A stretch of DNA of 64,000 bases. Origin: Varroa destructor (lineage: Eukaryota > Arthropoda > Arachnida > Mesostigmata > Varroidae). The translations under genes and the position numbers were made by a program. Below are positions 1 to 27,200 of the stretch, piece after piece. The stretch is from the NCBI RefSeq assembly GCF_002443255.2, contig NW_019211454.1, positions 54,739,823 to 54,803,822 on the forward strand. The letters are read 5' to 3'. Position 1 is the first letter of the stretch. Every line of letters starts with the position of its first letter. The notes under the pieces were generated by a model. It ran no database searches, had not been told where the DNA came from, and worked only from the letters and a program-made list of their open reading frames with translations.

Positions 1-12784
<12,784 letters not shown>

Positions 12785-13770
12785 ACAACAAACTGCCACA
12801 ACCTAATACTGGGTCATTAGCGAAACACAAGGCAACGCTCAATTAAGCAGAAGCCCGTTAACGATTAGGTTGTTGTTGTATATCTCAAACTAACATATGA
12901 GAAAGTATAACAGGAAACACATATTTCATTTAGAAATTTAGAACCGGCCTTGCATCTACACACAAATATAAAATCAGGTGCGCAAGAACGCAGTAAACAA
13001 TTCCAATAACCAGCTCACGTAGCCTGCCGTTATGGGGAGCGCGCTCAGGCTGAGCACGCTAACCTGGAAAAATCATACGCATACATATGTCCTCATTCAT
13101 TAAAATAACGTTACTGCAGACGTGGCCGTTGTGTCCTATTATGGTAAATATTGTCTTTGAATATAAAAAAATAGTAGCATCTAACAATAGTTCTGGGCGA
13201 GTACACCTGCGACGCGTCTGGCTGCAAGTGCATGGCGTGATCCACGCACTTGCAAGCAGACTAAATAACTAACTGAACACCTACGATAGGAACTTGTACA
13301 TGCACAAATAAACAGTACTTAATTAGTTTGCTTACTACTGGAACTCCGTCACGCTGCTATCTCTAGCATTGGCTATAACACCAGTTAGAACCGCAATATT
13401 ATCGAAATCACGCTATATGCGATAATCTTGTCGCAGTCACAGCATTTGTATTATAGCAGTCACTATCTGTAGCATACAGAGAGTATTACATTGTAGCGCG
13501 CCTGCACTGTAAAAAGTACTTTACTGCCGTCCAGTGTCACTAGGTAACCAAGTAGACAATATATATATATATATATACGTATGCCTGAAGCAAAAATACA
13601 TAAACGAAAAGAATTTATGACGCTACAAATAGGTCGAGGTGAAACATACGAAAGTTAGCACAGTTCCAAGCAAGTTTAGGCTGGCAGTAGACCGAACTGC
13701 TCGCACACAATGTTTATATATTGAGGTGACAGTGCTTTTTAGACTGACACTTAACTAAGAATAAAGTTTG
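12785..13770 (+). other. Probable collagen 3' UTR with two candidate poly(A) signals
   Basis: No coding sequence is recognisable after the collagen stop. AATAAA occurs at 13307-13312 and again at 13760-13765 on the gene strand, so transcript ends near 13.33 or 13.78 kb are both plausible. A (TA) microsatellite at about 13559-13577 lies between them. There are no transcript data, so the exact end is inferred. Confidence 0.4.
13216..13261. repeat. Imperfect inverted repeat (20-nt arms, 6-nt loop) in the presumed collagen 3' UTR
   Basis: The left arm 13216-13235 and the right arm 13242-13261 pair at 17 of 20 positions around the loop CGTGAT. If the collagen transcript extends to the first AATAAA at 13307, this stem-loop lies in its 3' UTR. 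It is short for a microRNA precursor. Confidence 0.55.
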
Positions 13771-16700
13771 TAACTCTTACTTTAAAATACTGTGTTTTTC
13801 TCTTAAAACTTCTTGATAAACTATATGTGAAATGATATTCAGAACATCACACATCTATGGCACTTGTCAGGTTTCATTCACACGTCAGTTCGATAGCTAA
13901 CACATGGCAGCGCACCCAGAATGTGGAGAAAATGAGGCCACTCGTTGATTTCTATTAATTTGAGAATGGATATGTCATTCAATAGGATCTGGAAAAGCAC
14001 CAGGTCTATCCAATAGCATAAGCCATAAACGTGAACAACTGGAGGGTCAGTCAGGTCCTGCAGAGTAAAAAACAACACATATATTTAATGTATATTCGGT
14101 TGCAGTGATTTGATTCATAACAAGTGATCGGGGACAGGCAGAATGAAAAGGCTCATCTACGTATATGCCATGTAAAAAACTACTAACTAAACGCATCTAT
14201 ATAAAAGGCTATTAGAGTCTAACTCGTTGTCAGAAAACGAAGCATCTATTATACTCCTCACGTTTCAGCATAATTGTTATTTTTACGCAAGCTAATTTTA
14301 CTATAAATGAATAATGTGTAAGATAAACTCAGAATTAGGTTTTATCTCGACTGAACCATACAGACACGCACTGCGTTCCTCTAAATTTTCTTGTCTCCAA
14401 CGTAACAACGGGATACAGTGCTATACGCAAATAGATCGCCATGAACCAACTGCCATCAATGAGGTCTTTCCTTGGAAGACGACCGAAAGAAGCATCCAGC
14501 GAGGGTAGATAGACGGGGCATAGTTCACAAAATAAAACCAGCCCGCATATTCTCACTTAGCCGTAGTATAGCGACCTATTTTACCTGCCCTTTTGCATGG
14601 TCTAGTTCTTGCTGGACTTGCCACGTCAGCCACCTACAAATGACCACTGGAAGGGCCGATTGAAGAATGACACAGGGCTTGCCAACGGGCTCGTATCAGT
14701 AGGCTCCGATCAGGGTCTCCGTGTCGGAACCGCGTAACACAGCGAGTCTATCCATTCTAGCATTAGAGGAATTTTGAGAGCGGACGAGCACAAACTGTCT
14801 GGCTGTTTATATGCTTCTTGTTCCATTCAGCTTTTACGATGATTTGAAGTCAACATAGATAGAACAAGTTGTCTATGTAGGTTTCGGAGTGAAGATGCGA
14901 AGGAATTTAGATCAGCAGATCCGTCTGCTCTCATCACTAATTATCGGCCTTACGAATAAGATTAACGAAGAATAATTTAGCTCTTAATTGACGAGTTCTC
15001 ACTTGCTACGAGTTTTTACACCGGAAAACATATACGTTTTGTAATTCATCTTGTTTAAATAAAGTGGTCGTAAATAGTTTCGCTGAGACATTTTACACGC
15101 CTCTTTTTTCTGTGCAAACTCGATGCTTTGATAGGCTCTTCTTTAAGCAGTCTGTAAAGGATTAATATTAACATAACGTATATTTAATCACAGAAATTTC
15201 TAGAAGGGACTGAAAAACAAAATTGTCATTACTCCACTTCGGTTTTGCACTTTGAACGGCGCTCTAATCAACCAGTCTTTTACGGTCAATGCAATTTTTG
15301 CATGCGATAATGCCACACCGAGATGTGCTGAAGAGGCCTATTGCTCAACAGCTGTTGAAAATTACGTTAAGGAATGGTAAAAAACCACCACATAAAGTTG
15401 TATAATTCTGATATAGCAGCGCTTTTACCTAGGTATTGTATAATAAATATGTTATATTAAAGTCAGACCTGCAAATTTCTGCTCATTAAATTTATTATCA
15501 GGGTATATACCTATAACAAATCAAATTAAAACGACTAAGTAACGAAGCAAACCCTTTTTCACTCAGAAAATCATTTTTGAAGTGCGTTCAGTGGTCTTAA
15601 CTACATGATCTTCATAATTTTACTAAGGACCCTGAAAGCCCTTAACGCCTGCATCCTAAAACTCCGCTGTTTCGTCCTATGCTGACACGCCCCATTGAGC
15701 AATCTATAGATAGGGTTTGAACGAATATCATGTTTGCAACGCGTATTTGTGCATTGCATCCTGGTATTTGCCTTATAGTGACATTTTTTGGCTGCCATTC
15801 GGATGACCTCTTCGGCGCGATATGATTCCTTTGGGGACGAGCAGAGACAAGAAGCGTGGGTGCAAATGAGCGACGTTTATTTTCGCACATCTTCACAGAG
15901 CAGAACGAAGCCCTTAGCGTTGCAGCTGAAAGATCTTCACATTTGCACGATACGGCGTATCTACGTACATGCGTAAGAAGATTGTGTAACGGGGCTCATC
16001 AAGACGAAAAGCGGAAAATTTAAATTTTTAAAACTAGGCTCCCTATACGAACCGCCCTTTATGCTGTACAAGTGCGCCAAACTCACACAGCAACTGCAGA
16101 CCTGCAACCAGCGTTTTAACGGCGGTCTCCTTTTCAAAAACGAACGTAGCCAGACCGCCTGCCTTCTCTGCTACCGCCTCGCTCTGTCGACAAGGCCGTT
16201 TCTAAATGGACGACGACCACTTTCCGGTGCTCCGATCCGTTAACTGCTTGCTTTCGACCTTCCCATTTGCGTTACGGACTTCTTTCATTTGCCCTGCTTG
16301 TGCCGCGCTTGTTAAAAGCATCGTCCGCCCATTGCCATACGAAAAAAGCACGTCGACGTGTCTTTAACGGGAATGATCTAGCCACCTTCTTAGTTGGCCT
16401 GACGATGCGCAGCAAATTATGCAGATTTATCGGCCGGCATCAGTGACTGGTGGCGCGAAGTGCTAACTGGGAAGCGAGTGGTCCCTGTGGGAACAGACAG
16501 AGCCCGCGAGAAGGAAAAAGGGAAAACAACGGGGTCAGAGAAGTAAAAAAAATGTGTCTTATGTCTTTCCTGCTGCTAATACTGGTGTGCTGAAGGCGGC
16601 GGTCATTGCCGGGTACTTACGGTACGTCGTCACAAGTTGTCATCACTAACACCGCCGTCATTGCATCTGGCGCCTGCCAATCGTTCTTATTGACTACACC

Positions 16701-18600
16701 CTCTAGAAACACAAAGAACGTTAAGGACTGCTCACTCGGGAGAAAGTCCTGAAAACTATTATAATTACTTGGCCTCTATAAGAAAGGAAAAGGAGAAGAA
16801 ACATATTGTAACAACTTTTAGGAACTCTCATGAGTTGGCCTGAACCGAACAAATCCCAAATAAGTCGGTATCTGTCCAACAATCTATAGCATAGCGTATA
16901 TAAATATACGAGGTAGTACTACATTATAATAATCATTTAAGTATAATTCCTTCAGAAGACGTCATGAGGCTGCATGGGCATAACGGGAGCTAAAAAGCGT
17001 TTCTTTAAGAGGTAAATAACCTCGCTAATTGTGAAACTGTGCTAGAAGTTTGTTTTTAGACAATATTCATCCTGGAAATGGTTCCGAACAGGACTTCTTA
17101 ACTCACTTTTTTTTTTTATAGCATTTAACATTTGTCAGTAACTACACAAATAAGCAAATCAGTTTGCACAAATCATGAATAGGGCGGCGTTAAATGTCCA
17201 TTTGTTAAACAATATTTGCATTGGTCATCTCAGTGTACTCTTGAGTTGGCAAGGTTTTTAATTACAATAAGATGAGCAGCGTCTACAGTAGTTACCGTTA
17301 TCAAATTTACAGAATCACAACAACATAGCTGTCTTGCACTTTTAGATTCCTCGCCATTATCAATTAGCTGCCTAGTACACTTGCGGCTAGCTAAGTTTTC
17401 CTAGAGGAAGAAAAACGAACTATTAGTCCGCCTGGCGGTACCTGTCGAGCATATAACGAAATAAACGAAACCTAGCGACCGTTCACCATTTTCTCACTAT
17501 GATTGTGGCCGTTAAACACTATTGATTTCGTAGACTGCATTAGTCCAGTATGGGACTCGCTTGAAGAAAGGCTTAGCCTATGGAAGAACGACCAACTGGG
17601 TGGATCGCTAGCAACTGTTTGAACGCGATAGCGACTAAAGAAGGCCCCCGACCTCTGCTGGATTCATCCTTTGAACAGTGACTGTAGTAGGCTGCGGGGC
17701 ATCCCTGCGCCTAAACTTCCCTGGTCTCAGTTGGTTAGAGACAACGAAAAGGCCCAGAAATGACATGAAACTGTCCCTTGTCGACCACTTCATAGTCAGT
17801 TGCAGCTGGAGGCATAGCTGCCGAGTGACTTTATTTCCACTAGTTGGTAATAGTAGACAGCAAGAGCAACAAGCCACAAAGTTTATTTCGCCTGAAAGCT
17901 TCATAAGCGAAGGCGACAAAGAAAGTAAGCTTGCTAGACTATTCCCTTGCGAACTTTACAACTATAGCTGAAGCAGAAGAAAGGGATAGACGAATAGTTC
18001 ATTTGATAGCTTGTTGAGCACTCTGCTAGGATGTTTCATTCGTTGAGATTGAAGTTGAAAATTACGCCAAGATAGGTAAGAATATTCTTTGATGGCATTA
18101 GGTACCGTAGTTTTATATTTGTTCACTTTATTTCACGAAAAACAAGTTGCCCTTTGGTGCTGCTTATATTTGCATCCGATTAAGCTACAAATAAAATTCA
18201 GTGACGCGATCCAATTATACCTGGATTACCTAATAGTGCTTCTGCGATATGAATGACAGACAGATGTAAAATTGGATCAGTGAATGCTTATATATATATA
18301 TATATATATATATATACTTATACATATGCTTAATCAGGTCTTTATTGTCGTTTTGTAAAATTATTTCAGATCCTTCCTGGAGGATAGCCGTACGTTAGCC
18401 TACGATGAGCATTTGAATGAGCTTAGGTGTCAGGACAACATGTCGTTCATTATTTTCTTTATCTGATCGCACTTATCAGGTAATACATATCAATCGCGTA
18501 TTACATGTTGTTTATGTGATCGACAAGGCAAGCGGTGGTGCGCATATATTTACTGCATCACAACTAGGTACTATTGTTAGGGGGATCGAGAGCTTTGTGG
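13771..18600. other. Intergenic region, no gene recognised
   Basis: Short open frames occur on both strands (for example 15642-15896 minus, 17678-17971 plus), but none resembles a known protein or is flanked by convincing splice signals. About 15.98-16.7 kb is visibly richer in G+C than its surroundings and could be a promoter or transposon remnant. A (TA)14 microsatellite sits at 18289-18316. Confidence 0.5.
18289..18316. repeat. (TA)14 microsatellite
   Basis: An uninterrupted alternating TA tract of 28 bp. Shorter AT-type tracts occur at about 416-432, 13559-13577, 27717-27732 and 38972-39001. Confidence 0.95.
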
Positions 18601-18609
18601 GAGAATACG

Positions 18610-21215
18610 AGGGCTTGTAGTGGGACCCGGGGGCCTCGATCCACAGACTCGGAAGCATTTCACCAAGTCCCAATTAGCAGCACTGTATGTCATTGGCTGG
18701 CAGGTTCCTGAAGAAACAAAGCGCCGGTCCCAGGTGAAACACGGCGGACAATCCAGACCAAAAGTTCGGAAACCATGACGACACGATGACACAAAGAAGT
18801 ACAAAGCACCGTCGAGAAATATTCTATTCAACCACCCTTTCATCACCCTACAGTCAACTCCGCGGTCCAAATCAATGACCTCCCTGAGAAATATTTAGAA
18901 ACGCTAAGTACCACGCTCTAGAATTGTCAAGGTGTCCGCACCCCTAGCTTCCTACTGCGCTCGACCTCTCAAGGCGCATATAATAGTCTCACGTAAAATT
19001 TGGACTAACGCACCATCTAGTGTCCCGAGTTTCTACGCAGTGCACTAAGCAACAGCTAAACCAGAAGCTAAAGAAGGGCCTAACCGTGGTAGCGCGTTAT
19101 TCTATAATCAGTGCCTAGGCGATGTGCGAGTACTTGGATCGTAAGACAACCTACTTGTTCTAGAGGGTCACAGGCTTAGCATAATAGCAGGCAGGCTATG
19201 AACGATGAACAATATGAGTAGAGAAATTGACGGGGACATTCAGTACCTTAGCTTTAGATCACCAACAATCGTAATAGGCGACTTCAATTACAACCAAGAG
19301 AAACTCGAATAAGGCATTTAACACATCAGCAGACTCTGGATGCTAAATTATGAGCGACATTTACTATCGCGATAGGGTACTCTACTGGTGATGTGCTCAC
19401 GACCGACTTGTTTGTCTCTTGAATTGCGTGCCTCAGACCAAGGGACCCCTCAGGTATTGGGGCTTCATTTAGAAGTCACTTACCTGTGGCTATGCGCATC
19501 TCTCTGCCAAAATCCGATACGTCAATTTTAACGCAAACAGCTCTGGCAAGAATGCTGAACACAGAAAAACTTTGGAAGGGTTGCCATTAACTCTTTTCTA
19601 CTCCAAAGCGATTCGACGTCAATCAGTGTAACGCCTTCCTTCGATATACCGACGCAATTGGGAGACTAAACCACGTTGTAACAGCCCATAGTTCAACGAA
19701 ATATGCAGGAATGCTGTCTAAATCCAGATGAATATCTGCCAGCTAGCCATAATTTATTCAGGGATCCGTCCCCTTCTCATTACTTTATAAAAACGGTGCA
19801 AACAAATATGCCAAACTAAATGAAGACGACACTTTGATACGCAGGAGACTGCTTTCTTGCTTAAGGCAACACAACATTTCTCTATCTGCCTAGAGCGGCC
19901 TAAATATCCTTCCTATCCCTTAAGAACAAGTATTCCTCTTGTTCATTTTCGGTAGATGTACGCCTCCAGGAACACCACGTTGAGAAAATCACTGTGAGTG
20001 ATAAGCGACATAAGGGCTGCGATGGCTACCGACGTTACGGTCGGTGAGGTGGCTGCCGACGTTACGCCAGTTTAAGCCTAACACGGCCGGTTAGGTCGGG
20101 ACATCTCAAGGAATTAGTACTGTTAATTCCATAGTAAAGTACGCCTTACAATGGCGGTCTACGTCACGGGGAATACGGGACAGCTGGCGGAAGGCAGCCC
20201 TTGCCGTTACCTTAAAAGGCGATGGCTATCTTCAGAAATTGAGCTCGTAAAGACGAATCACAAAAAAAGAGTCCCAAACCAGCCACACTCTTCACGCATC
20301 TCTTTGCTATCCTAAAAACTCGAGGCATGATTTCGGATGAGCAACACGACTTCCGTAAATAAAATTCAATGATGGCTGCTTGCTAAATCCTGTTTGCCAA
20401 GATAAGACCCGTCGTAAGCACAAAAAGTAGCAAATAATATATTTATGCTATAATTGTCGATTTTAAAGCGGCATTTGATAAAGCACTGAGGGATGACACG
20501 TTGTTTAAGCTCGTCCCTACAAGCAACTCATTGCTTCGATTCTGCAGGAGAATCCAATTACGATACAAGATGGCGTGACGGAACCGAATCATTTCCGACA
20601 GATGGTAGGACCGGCTAAGGCGATCTCCGAAACAAGATAATCGGAAAACGTAACCTCGTGAGAGCAGATGTTCTACTTCGCGCCAATAATCTCGCGATGT
20701 GCGGGGCAACTCGGTTTGAGGGGCAGTAAACATTCGTCTGCTTTTAGCAGCCAATGAAATCAACTTGGAAAAGCCTTGAAGTGCCAAAGAGCAGGACAAC
20801 CAGCAGCAAGTGATACTCTTCGGTTGCACTACTCGCTTCCGGAACACGTAAAGTATTTCTGTTATCTAGAGTTGATTTTAACGTGTTAGAGTTCACAACA
20901 TCGAGTACGTAACAAAACCCGTCAGAAAAACATTAGCAGCGAACGCCACCATAGGACAGCCGTCTTTTCTTTCCCTGAATATGGCAATAATGGACGGAAT
21001 ATAGAAAAGACACACAGAAAAAGACCGACATGTGATTGACTGCCTCGCTGTGTACGGCATATATAGTGTTGTATGTGTGCTAATGAATCGTACAATGAGC
21101 TAAACGGAAATTGCCTCTGTGTCTGATGCGAAGGCTCCTGTGGACGATGTTATGTCCAAGGGCGTCTCCTTTAAAGTATGGCGTAGAGAAGTACGGCACA
21201 ATCAATCGTAACTCT
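18610..21215 (+). mobile_element. Decayed LINE-like (non-LTR) retrotransposon ORF2
   Basis: Broken frames on the + strand carry ordered motifs of a non-LTR retroelement ORF2. Near 19264-19290 is IVIGDFN, the endonuclease GDFN motif. Near 19470-19490 is RSHLPVAMRI, which matches the endonuclease SDHLPV motif with one catalytic-site change. Reverse transcriptase pieces are ISDEQHDFRK at about 20333-20359 and VDFKAAFDKAL at about 20452-20490. Multiple stops and frameshifts separate them, so the copy is dead. The downstream catalytic YADD box was not found. Boundaries are approximate: no target-site duplication or poly(A) tail was identified, and the 5' part (18610-18900) is assigned only from similar base composition and weak open frames. 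Confidence 0.75.
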
Positions 21216-24200
21216 CCGTGCTATATATTTTATTTAATTTGTTTTTAACGTTCCTATTCTATTCTAAAAATAACTTGATATTGTCTATATATAAGGTATC
21301 TCACAAATGAAGAAAAACAAATGTATGTATATTAAATTCTAATGAACAATCCGGTTCACATCGTTCAGATATGGTTTCGGGTACATAATGAATAAAGCGG
21401 GGGGATATAGCTCTGCGCAGTACTAGCACACCCGGCAAGGCCAAAAATATGATAGAGGGATAGACTGAGACAGAACTATTGAATTTACAAATCCACTAAC
21501 TCTTCCTGCAAGCTTTGCTTTGAAGCAATATTTGAGTCAGTTTTAAACATAGGCCCAAGTACCTCGCAGGACTTCTTCTGACAAATATCTCAGCAATGAA
21601 GGCTACGTTTCCTTAAAATTATTAAGAAAACATTTTAAAAAAAGTAATAAAATGACAACGATTTCTAGTTAGCTTAGACTGGTTCAAGTCTGCTTCCTGG
21701 CTGAGCCTATCGTTGCTTGACAGAAACGAGTGCTTTACATCTACTCGCTCTGAATCCATGTAGTCGCAAACGTGTACCTTTCCACAGATCAATGTATTAT
21801 TTTTTCTGCTATAATTCGGTCACGTTTATTTGGTACGATGATCTCATCCTGCACTCGATATCCCCAGAACGAACGCCCAGAACCTCTAGCTTGCTTTTTC
21901 TAGACCTTTCTATGTTCTCTTCACGTACTTGTGCGGCAGCATTCGTAATTCTACCAATGGGAACCCCCAATAACCCTTGACGCGATCGGGGTGACCTGCA
22001 CGAGACTGCGGCAACGGGCCCAGACTCCCAAATCTACCAACAATCCAAAGTGCACCTTGTGTTGTAATAGTGAATCTGCTCACCCTGCTCAATACGGTTG
22101 ATGCTTACTTGCCAGCTGGGAATCCGCGGGTTCCTGGTCGACGGAGAGTGGAGAAAAACCTACCCAAGCCGGTGCATATCGCAGCCGCGTACGAACTCGT
22201 CTGCTCGAGCCTATAGTTTCCTATCCACCAAATAGTGCATCCCAGCGTATGGTTCTGCTAATGTTCGAATACAGGAAGGCTTCGGTTGATTTTGGCAGGA
22301 CCGATCGTGATTCCGTCGGAATGATCCAACACAGAATATGGTTGTTAAGGGTGATCCCACTAACAATTCATCGTTCTCGCAGCAGCGGTATTACAGCCAT
22401 GCATTGAACACTGGTTCATTAATTTATACGCTGAGGGTGTTTCTTCAAGGATGGTCGTACAAGCAGTTTCACAGTGTCAACGCGCGCGAGGACTATTACT
22501 CGGGAGTACTAACACTGTGATAAAGGACAGAAAGATTTAACAATGCTCCGACGTCTCCGACCGAGAGCCTAGATTCCTCAATAGTATACGTACAACGAAA
22601 AGATTTTTCTTTTTAGTTGAAGAAATGTATTTGGTGCTTTTGGCGGACAGTAGTGTGTAATTGTTATTACTGATACATTCCACGCTTGCTAATGACGAGT
22701 TCTTTATTGACGACAGATATGTTTTGTATAATTTCTACTACTAATGAGAATAGTGCTGCTCTACGTGCGACGCAAACGGTCATACATAAAATTGTATATT
22801 TTCATGGATATATAGACCGTGAAGAGAGATCATCGACTACTAAAAGCGATACGAAATAGGGTGACTGGCCATCAAATGACGACTCGGGTTCATGGAATGG
22901 ATGCCTGTTATCTGCTGTGATTTGTGCTGTTGCTGGACTCAATGCACGTCACGGATACCATTGCACTTCAGATTACGTGCAATGTATTTACTAGATCATA
23001 CAGCCCACAGTAGACTCAAAAATGTATCGCTTTCTTTCTTTAGGTTCTTAAAATGAGTTTTAAGGGAAGTGACAGTTTGTCGTTCTAATTGTGGCGCGAT
23101 GTTTTCTAAGTTTTGGCGCGCATGCCTCCATGGCGCTAGCATCGTTCCTCTTCCATGACAATAACAGACGGGTATCAAACATTCGAAACCTCCCCTCTCC
23201 TAGGAGCAACCTTTCTGAACGTTGATGCATGTGGGTATCTAACTTAGTGCTGAGTTTGTCTCAATTTGCCGTTCCCGGCGCTGAGAGTGTCGAGTTTACA
23301 CACAGAGGCTCATCCTCAAGGCATATCTAATGCTAAGCGTCTTCAAGGCCTCATGTGATCCACAGGAAGTTGAAGCCGAAGTTTTACCGACAACTTCACT
23401 AAGGTGCGTGGAATAATATGAGTGTTCATTGTGTGCCACAGTGACAAGAGAAAATACGAGACAACACCACAGTAGACTGTGTATCGTGTCTATTATGAAT
23501 TTCAATAAAAAAAAACTCTAAAACTATGAACATGGATACCGGAAAATGTATCATCAATCTTATGTAAATGAAATGGCATTTTAAATAGTTGTGGAAATTT
23601 ATGAAGGACAACACACAGCGAGCTTTGGAAACCAACCGGCCAAAGCCGCTATAGGTTAGTTGGAGCTTTCGAATGTCATCGTTTGCCGAAATTACCTTCT
23701 GGGTTATCAAACAGTAAAGAAACAATAAACACAACAAGTTACGAACAAGTATGTGTAATTATGTATAAAACATGTATCGGTACATATCTGACACCTTTTC
23801 ATGTCTCTTTAATTGGAACAAACTAAATGAATTGCTGATTCTACCGCGCTCGCTGCTCACAGAATCCATAGTCCTTAAATGGCTCAAACCTTCAAAGATA
23901 AAGCAAGTTACCTTGTGAATTCCCTTTAACCGCAAAAATTAGGCAAAGGTGGAGTGTTCATTTCACGTACTATAGTTTTATTTTGCTGTGAAGACGTATC
24001 AGTTCTACGATGCAAACAAACCCTATGAAATTTCTAAACTTTGGGTAAACGCTTGGTCAATAATAAAATGCTGAAATGAAAAAAAAGGATCACTCGTGCC
24101 GCGAACAGAGTTAATCGAGAAGCATTATCTTCTCTTTTTTCAGACGCCAATTTTTTTTTAGAGAAGCTAAACATCCGCTGAAAATAGACATGTAAAGGCA

Positions 24201-27200
24201 AGGTGAAAGTTATTCAAAAACATATTTTCAGAATAAATACACAGATTTTCTTCTTGAAAAGTTTAGGGATATTGAAAATCGCTCTTGATATGTACGAATA
24301 GAATGCACTTACGGGCAGTCATTTTAGGCAGTCTAGGTAACTGGTGCTAATGTTATTTTCATTGCACACAAATGCGCATGACAGCTAGACATTTTTTTCA
24401 ATGATTAAACCAGTTTGACAGTAATAGTGTCTTTCACGTAATGTAAGAAGGTCATTTTGCTTACTTTTATCCTTTCATTAGGCTTTTTGGAGGGCTTTTA
24501 TCTTTGTAGGATTATGTCGAAATGCCAAAATATACTAAAAGCTACATTTTGTATCCGGTGGCCGGAAGTACTGTGTTAAAAACAGGCCTGAGGGGTGAAA
24601 CGATTGTTACAACAATCGATTTTCTCTTGCTAAGGTTAACTTTAGATACAAATGAAAGAAAGAAAATGCTCGTTATATATATACAACGTACTGACCCGAA
24701 TTTAAGTACCATTGTTTATACTAGTAATCTTATTTCACCACATCTTCCGTAAATCCGGTAAAATTATCCGTAGTTTCCTTTTTCTATTGGTTTATATTGG
24801 AAGATCATTCTTTTTGAGCTCCTTTAAACTTTTAGTGTGGGGTGGCTTATATTGGGCCTAGTCCCGTATATAGAATGAGGCAAAATTAATTAGCTTCACA
24901 AGAGAGTCTTCATTAAATAAATCCGCTTATAGATCCGTTTTTTTTTTATTGCAATAGTGTACGTATCTCCCGCTACTCCAGCATATGTGACATGAAGACC
25001 CTTAAACTGTCAAAAGATCTTTGTCTTATTCTCTTCGTGCTTGGAATTCGCTGGAATATATAATATTGCAGTTGTAAAGACAGGTTCAATATATACAGCT
25101 TGGGTTATAATATTTACAGGACGAGACAGTATATAAAAAGACTGCTACAAGAAACCGGAAAAGTATTTAATTTTACTAATGGGAGGAGATTTTACCATGT
25201 TGGTTTTTAGCTCTTTTATTCCCCTTAGAGAACCTGTTCTAAAATATTATCCAGTTTGAAGAGTGTTGGGTACAGATTTGATGTAATTAATATAATCTTC
25301 TAGTCTAGTTGTTATTTTGATGTAATTTTATAAAAGTGTGAATAAGATAAACAGTCGTACGATTTACTTTAATTACCTCCCGCAGAAAATACTAATGAAG
25401 TTTTGGCACATTCAACGCGTTACGTTCTTTACTGTTCTATCACGTAGGAAGTCCCCTTTGTCATATGTCGACTGTCGCGATCAGTGCTTTCATTAAAGTA
25501 TCAAGCATTAGTTGTTGCGATTGGCATACGCTGGGTTAAATGTGCATTCGTTTGATGTTTACTATGCCGATACTCCAAAACATACTGGATGGACTACGTA
25601 GGAAATTAGCTCGAATGTATTCTCAATATATTTGATGAGATAGACTGGTTTCATTAGCCAACCTCCGACTGCTCATAATACCAAGAAGCTTACCTAGCCT
25701 CTGCTTTTGCTCTCTTTGCTATAACTGGCGAGACTACATATCGGAAGCCACATCTCCTAAGTTGTAAAGCTGGTTGCAATTTTCGAAATTAGCTCCGTTC
25801 AACCTTGTATATAAAGAATATGCACGATGCATCAGAAACCGAAGCGGTGTGTTGCAAAACACAATGCACTAACAAATGTCACAAATGCGCGACATTATAA
25901 AAACGTTTACTAGTTAAAGGAATGCATCAATATAGGATATTAATAAACTAAAACAGCATGAAATTGAAATAATGTCAACGAGTTCCTTGTCATAATGGTT
26001 ATTATTGCTGGTAAAGGCATGATGAAGAGGGGCTTAGAATCAAGACAGAAAGCGTTAGTGCGATATGCAACTCGAATGCGAGACAAGTCAAAGGTCACAT
26101 TGTTTTTAAAAATTCGTTAGATAATATCTGCCTAAAGCAAAACAGAATCAGCTGCGCATATACAGATTCGTTTATAAAAAGTTACAGAATTTTTATGGTA
26201 TTTCATCTGCACCCGATTAAAGAATGCAATAGGAATAGGGTACGAAAGAGCCTAGATTTTGCTGTACGAGTGTAGTCGCCAACGGGACACATGTACGTTG
26301 CGTTCGATGGTTAGTATGCCGTGAAGGAGATGCGTTTCTGGCAACCTCGAGACTAACCCCGGTACCATTGCAACTGTATATACTGGCGCACTTCATTTTA
26401 TAAATGAATATCACTCAAGTGTAATAAAGCGTTTACACTAAAAGCATCCCTGGTTCGTATATATTTGAAAAACTGTTTTCCCACTTCCTACTTGCATTAT
26501 GAATTAACTACTCCCTGTTTATTTGCTTATTAGTCATCGCACAACGTCATCATATAGTGAAATTAATAATCATTCAAGTTGAAGCAGTATATATGCACAT
26601 CGGCTGTGGCAACGTTGATCAACGCCTACCTTACATTTCACTGAAGCAAACTCTGGTTTTCAGTTTGGTACTGAATAAGACATATTTGAGGTTCTTTACA
26701 AATTTCAGGATTCGTGTTTCGGAAAGCGATACGATGACAATCTTAATGGCCAAATTTAAGGCGAATCAAACCAGTGGCACAAGGTACTGTGATGCTAAAC
26801 CTGCTGCATAGTAGTAAACTAACCCGTTGTCCTGTATGAAATACCTTGACGCTAATTGTTATATGTGAAACTATCGTTAAGGTCTGCTTAAACTAGTGGT
26901 TATCAACTGGTATAATATTCAAAGGCTACGGACCATCCTATTTACAACATTGGTCCCCCTCTTCGAAGTTCATACCTATACGTATATATTTAGCAACTAT
27001 GCGTTCTATTAATTTAAGAACTTCACAGTCCTAAAAACACGCACTGACACTTCCGATGCCTACTTATTGTGTATAATTTTTGTGCTAAGAGGGAAGTTAA
27101 TATTTATTCGGTGTCATATGTGACACTCTACATATTTGTGAATTGAATCAAAGCTGATGTTTTCAAGGCCAGCTGCTATGTCAGCATTCTGTGCGTATCC

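Noticed and set aside
13559..13577. Short regularly repeated sequence, considered as an array
   Set aside because: A simple AT microsatellite; no repeat-spacer structure like CRISPR exists anywhere in the window.
21670..21730. Sequence with a GGTTCAAGTC box resembling a tRNA B box
   Set aside because: No matching A box or cloverleaf pairing at the right distance.
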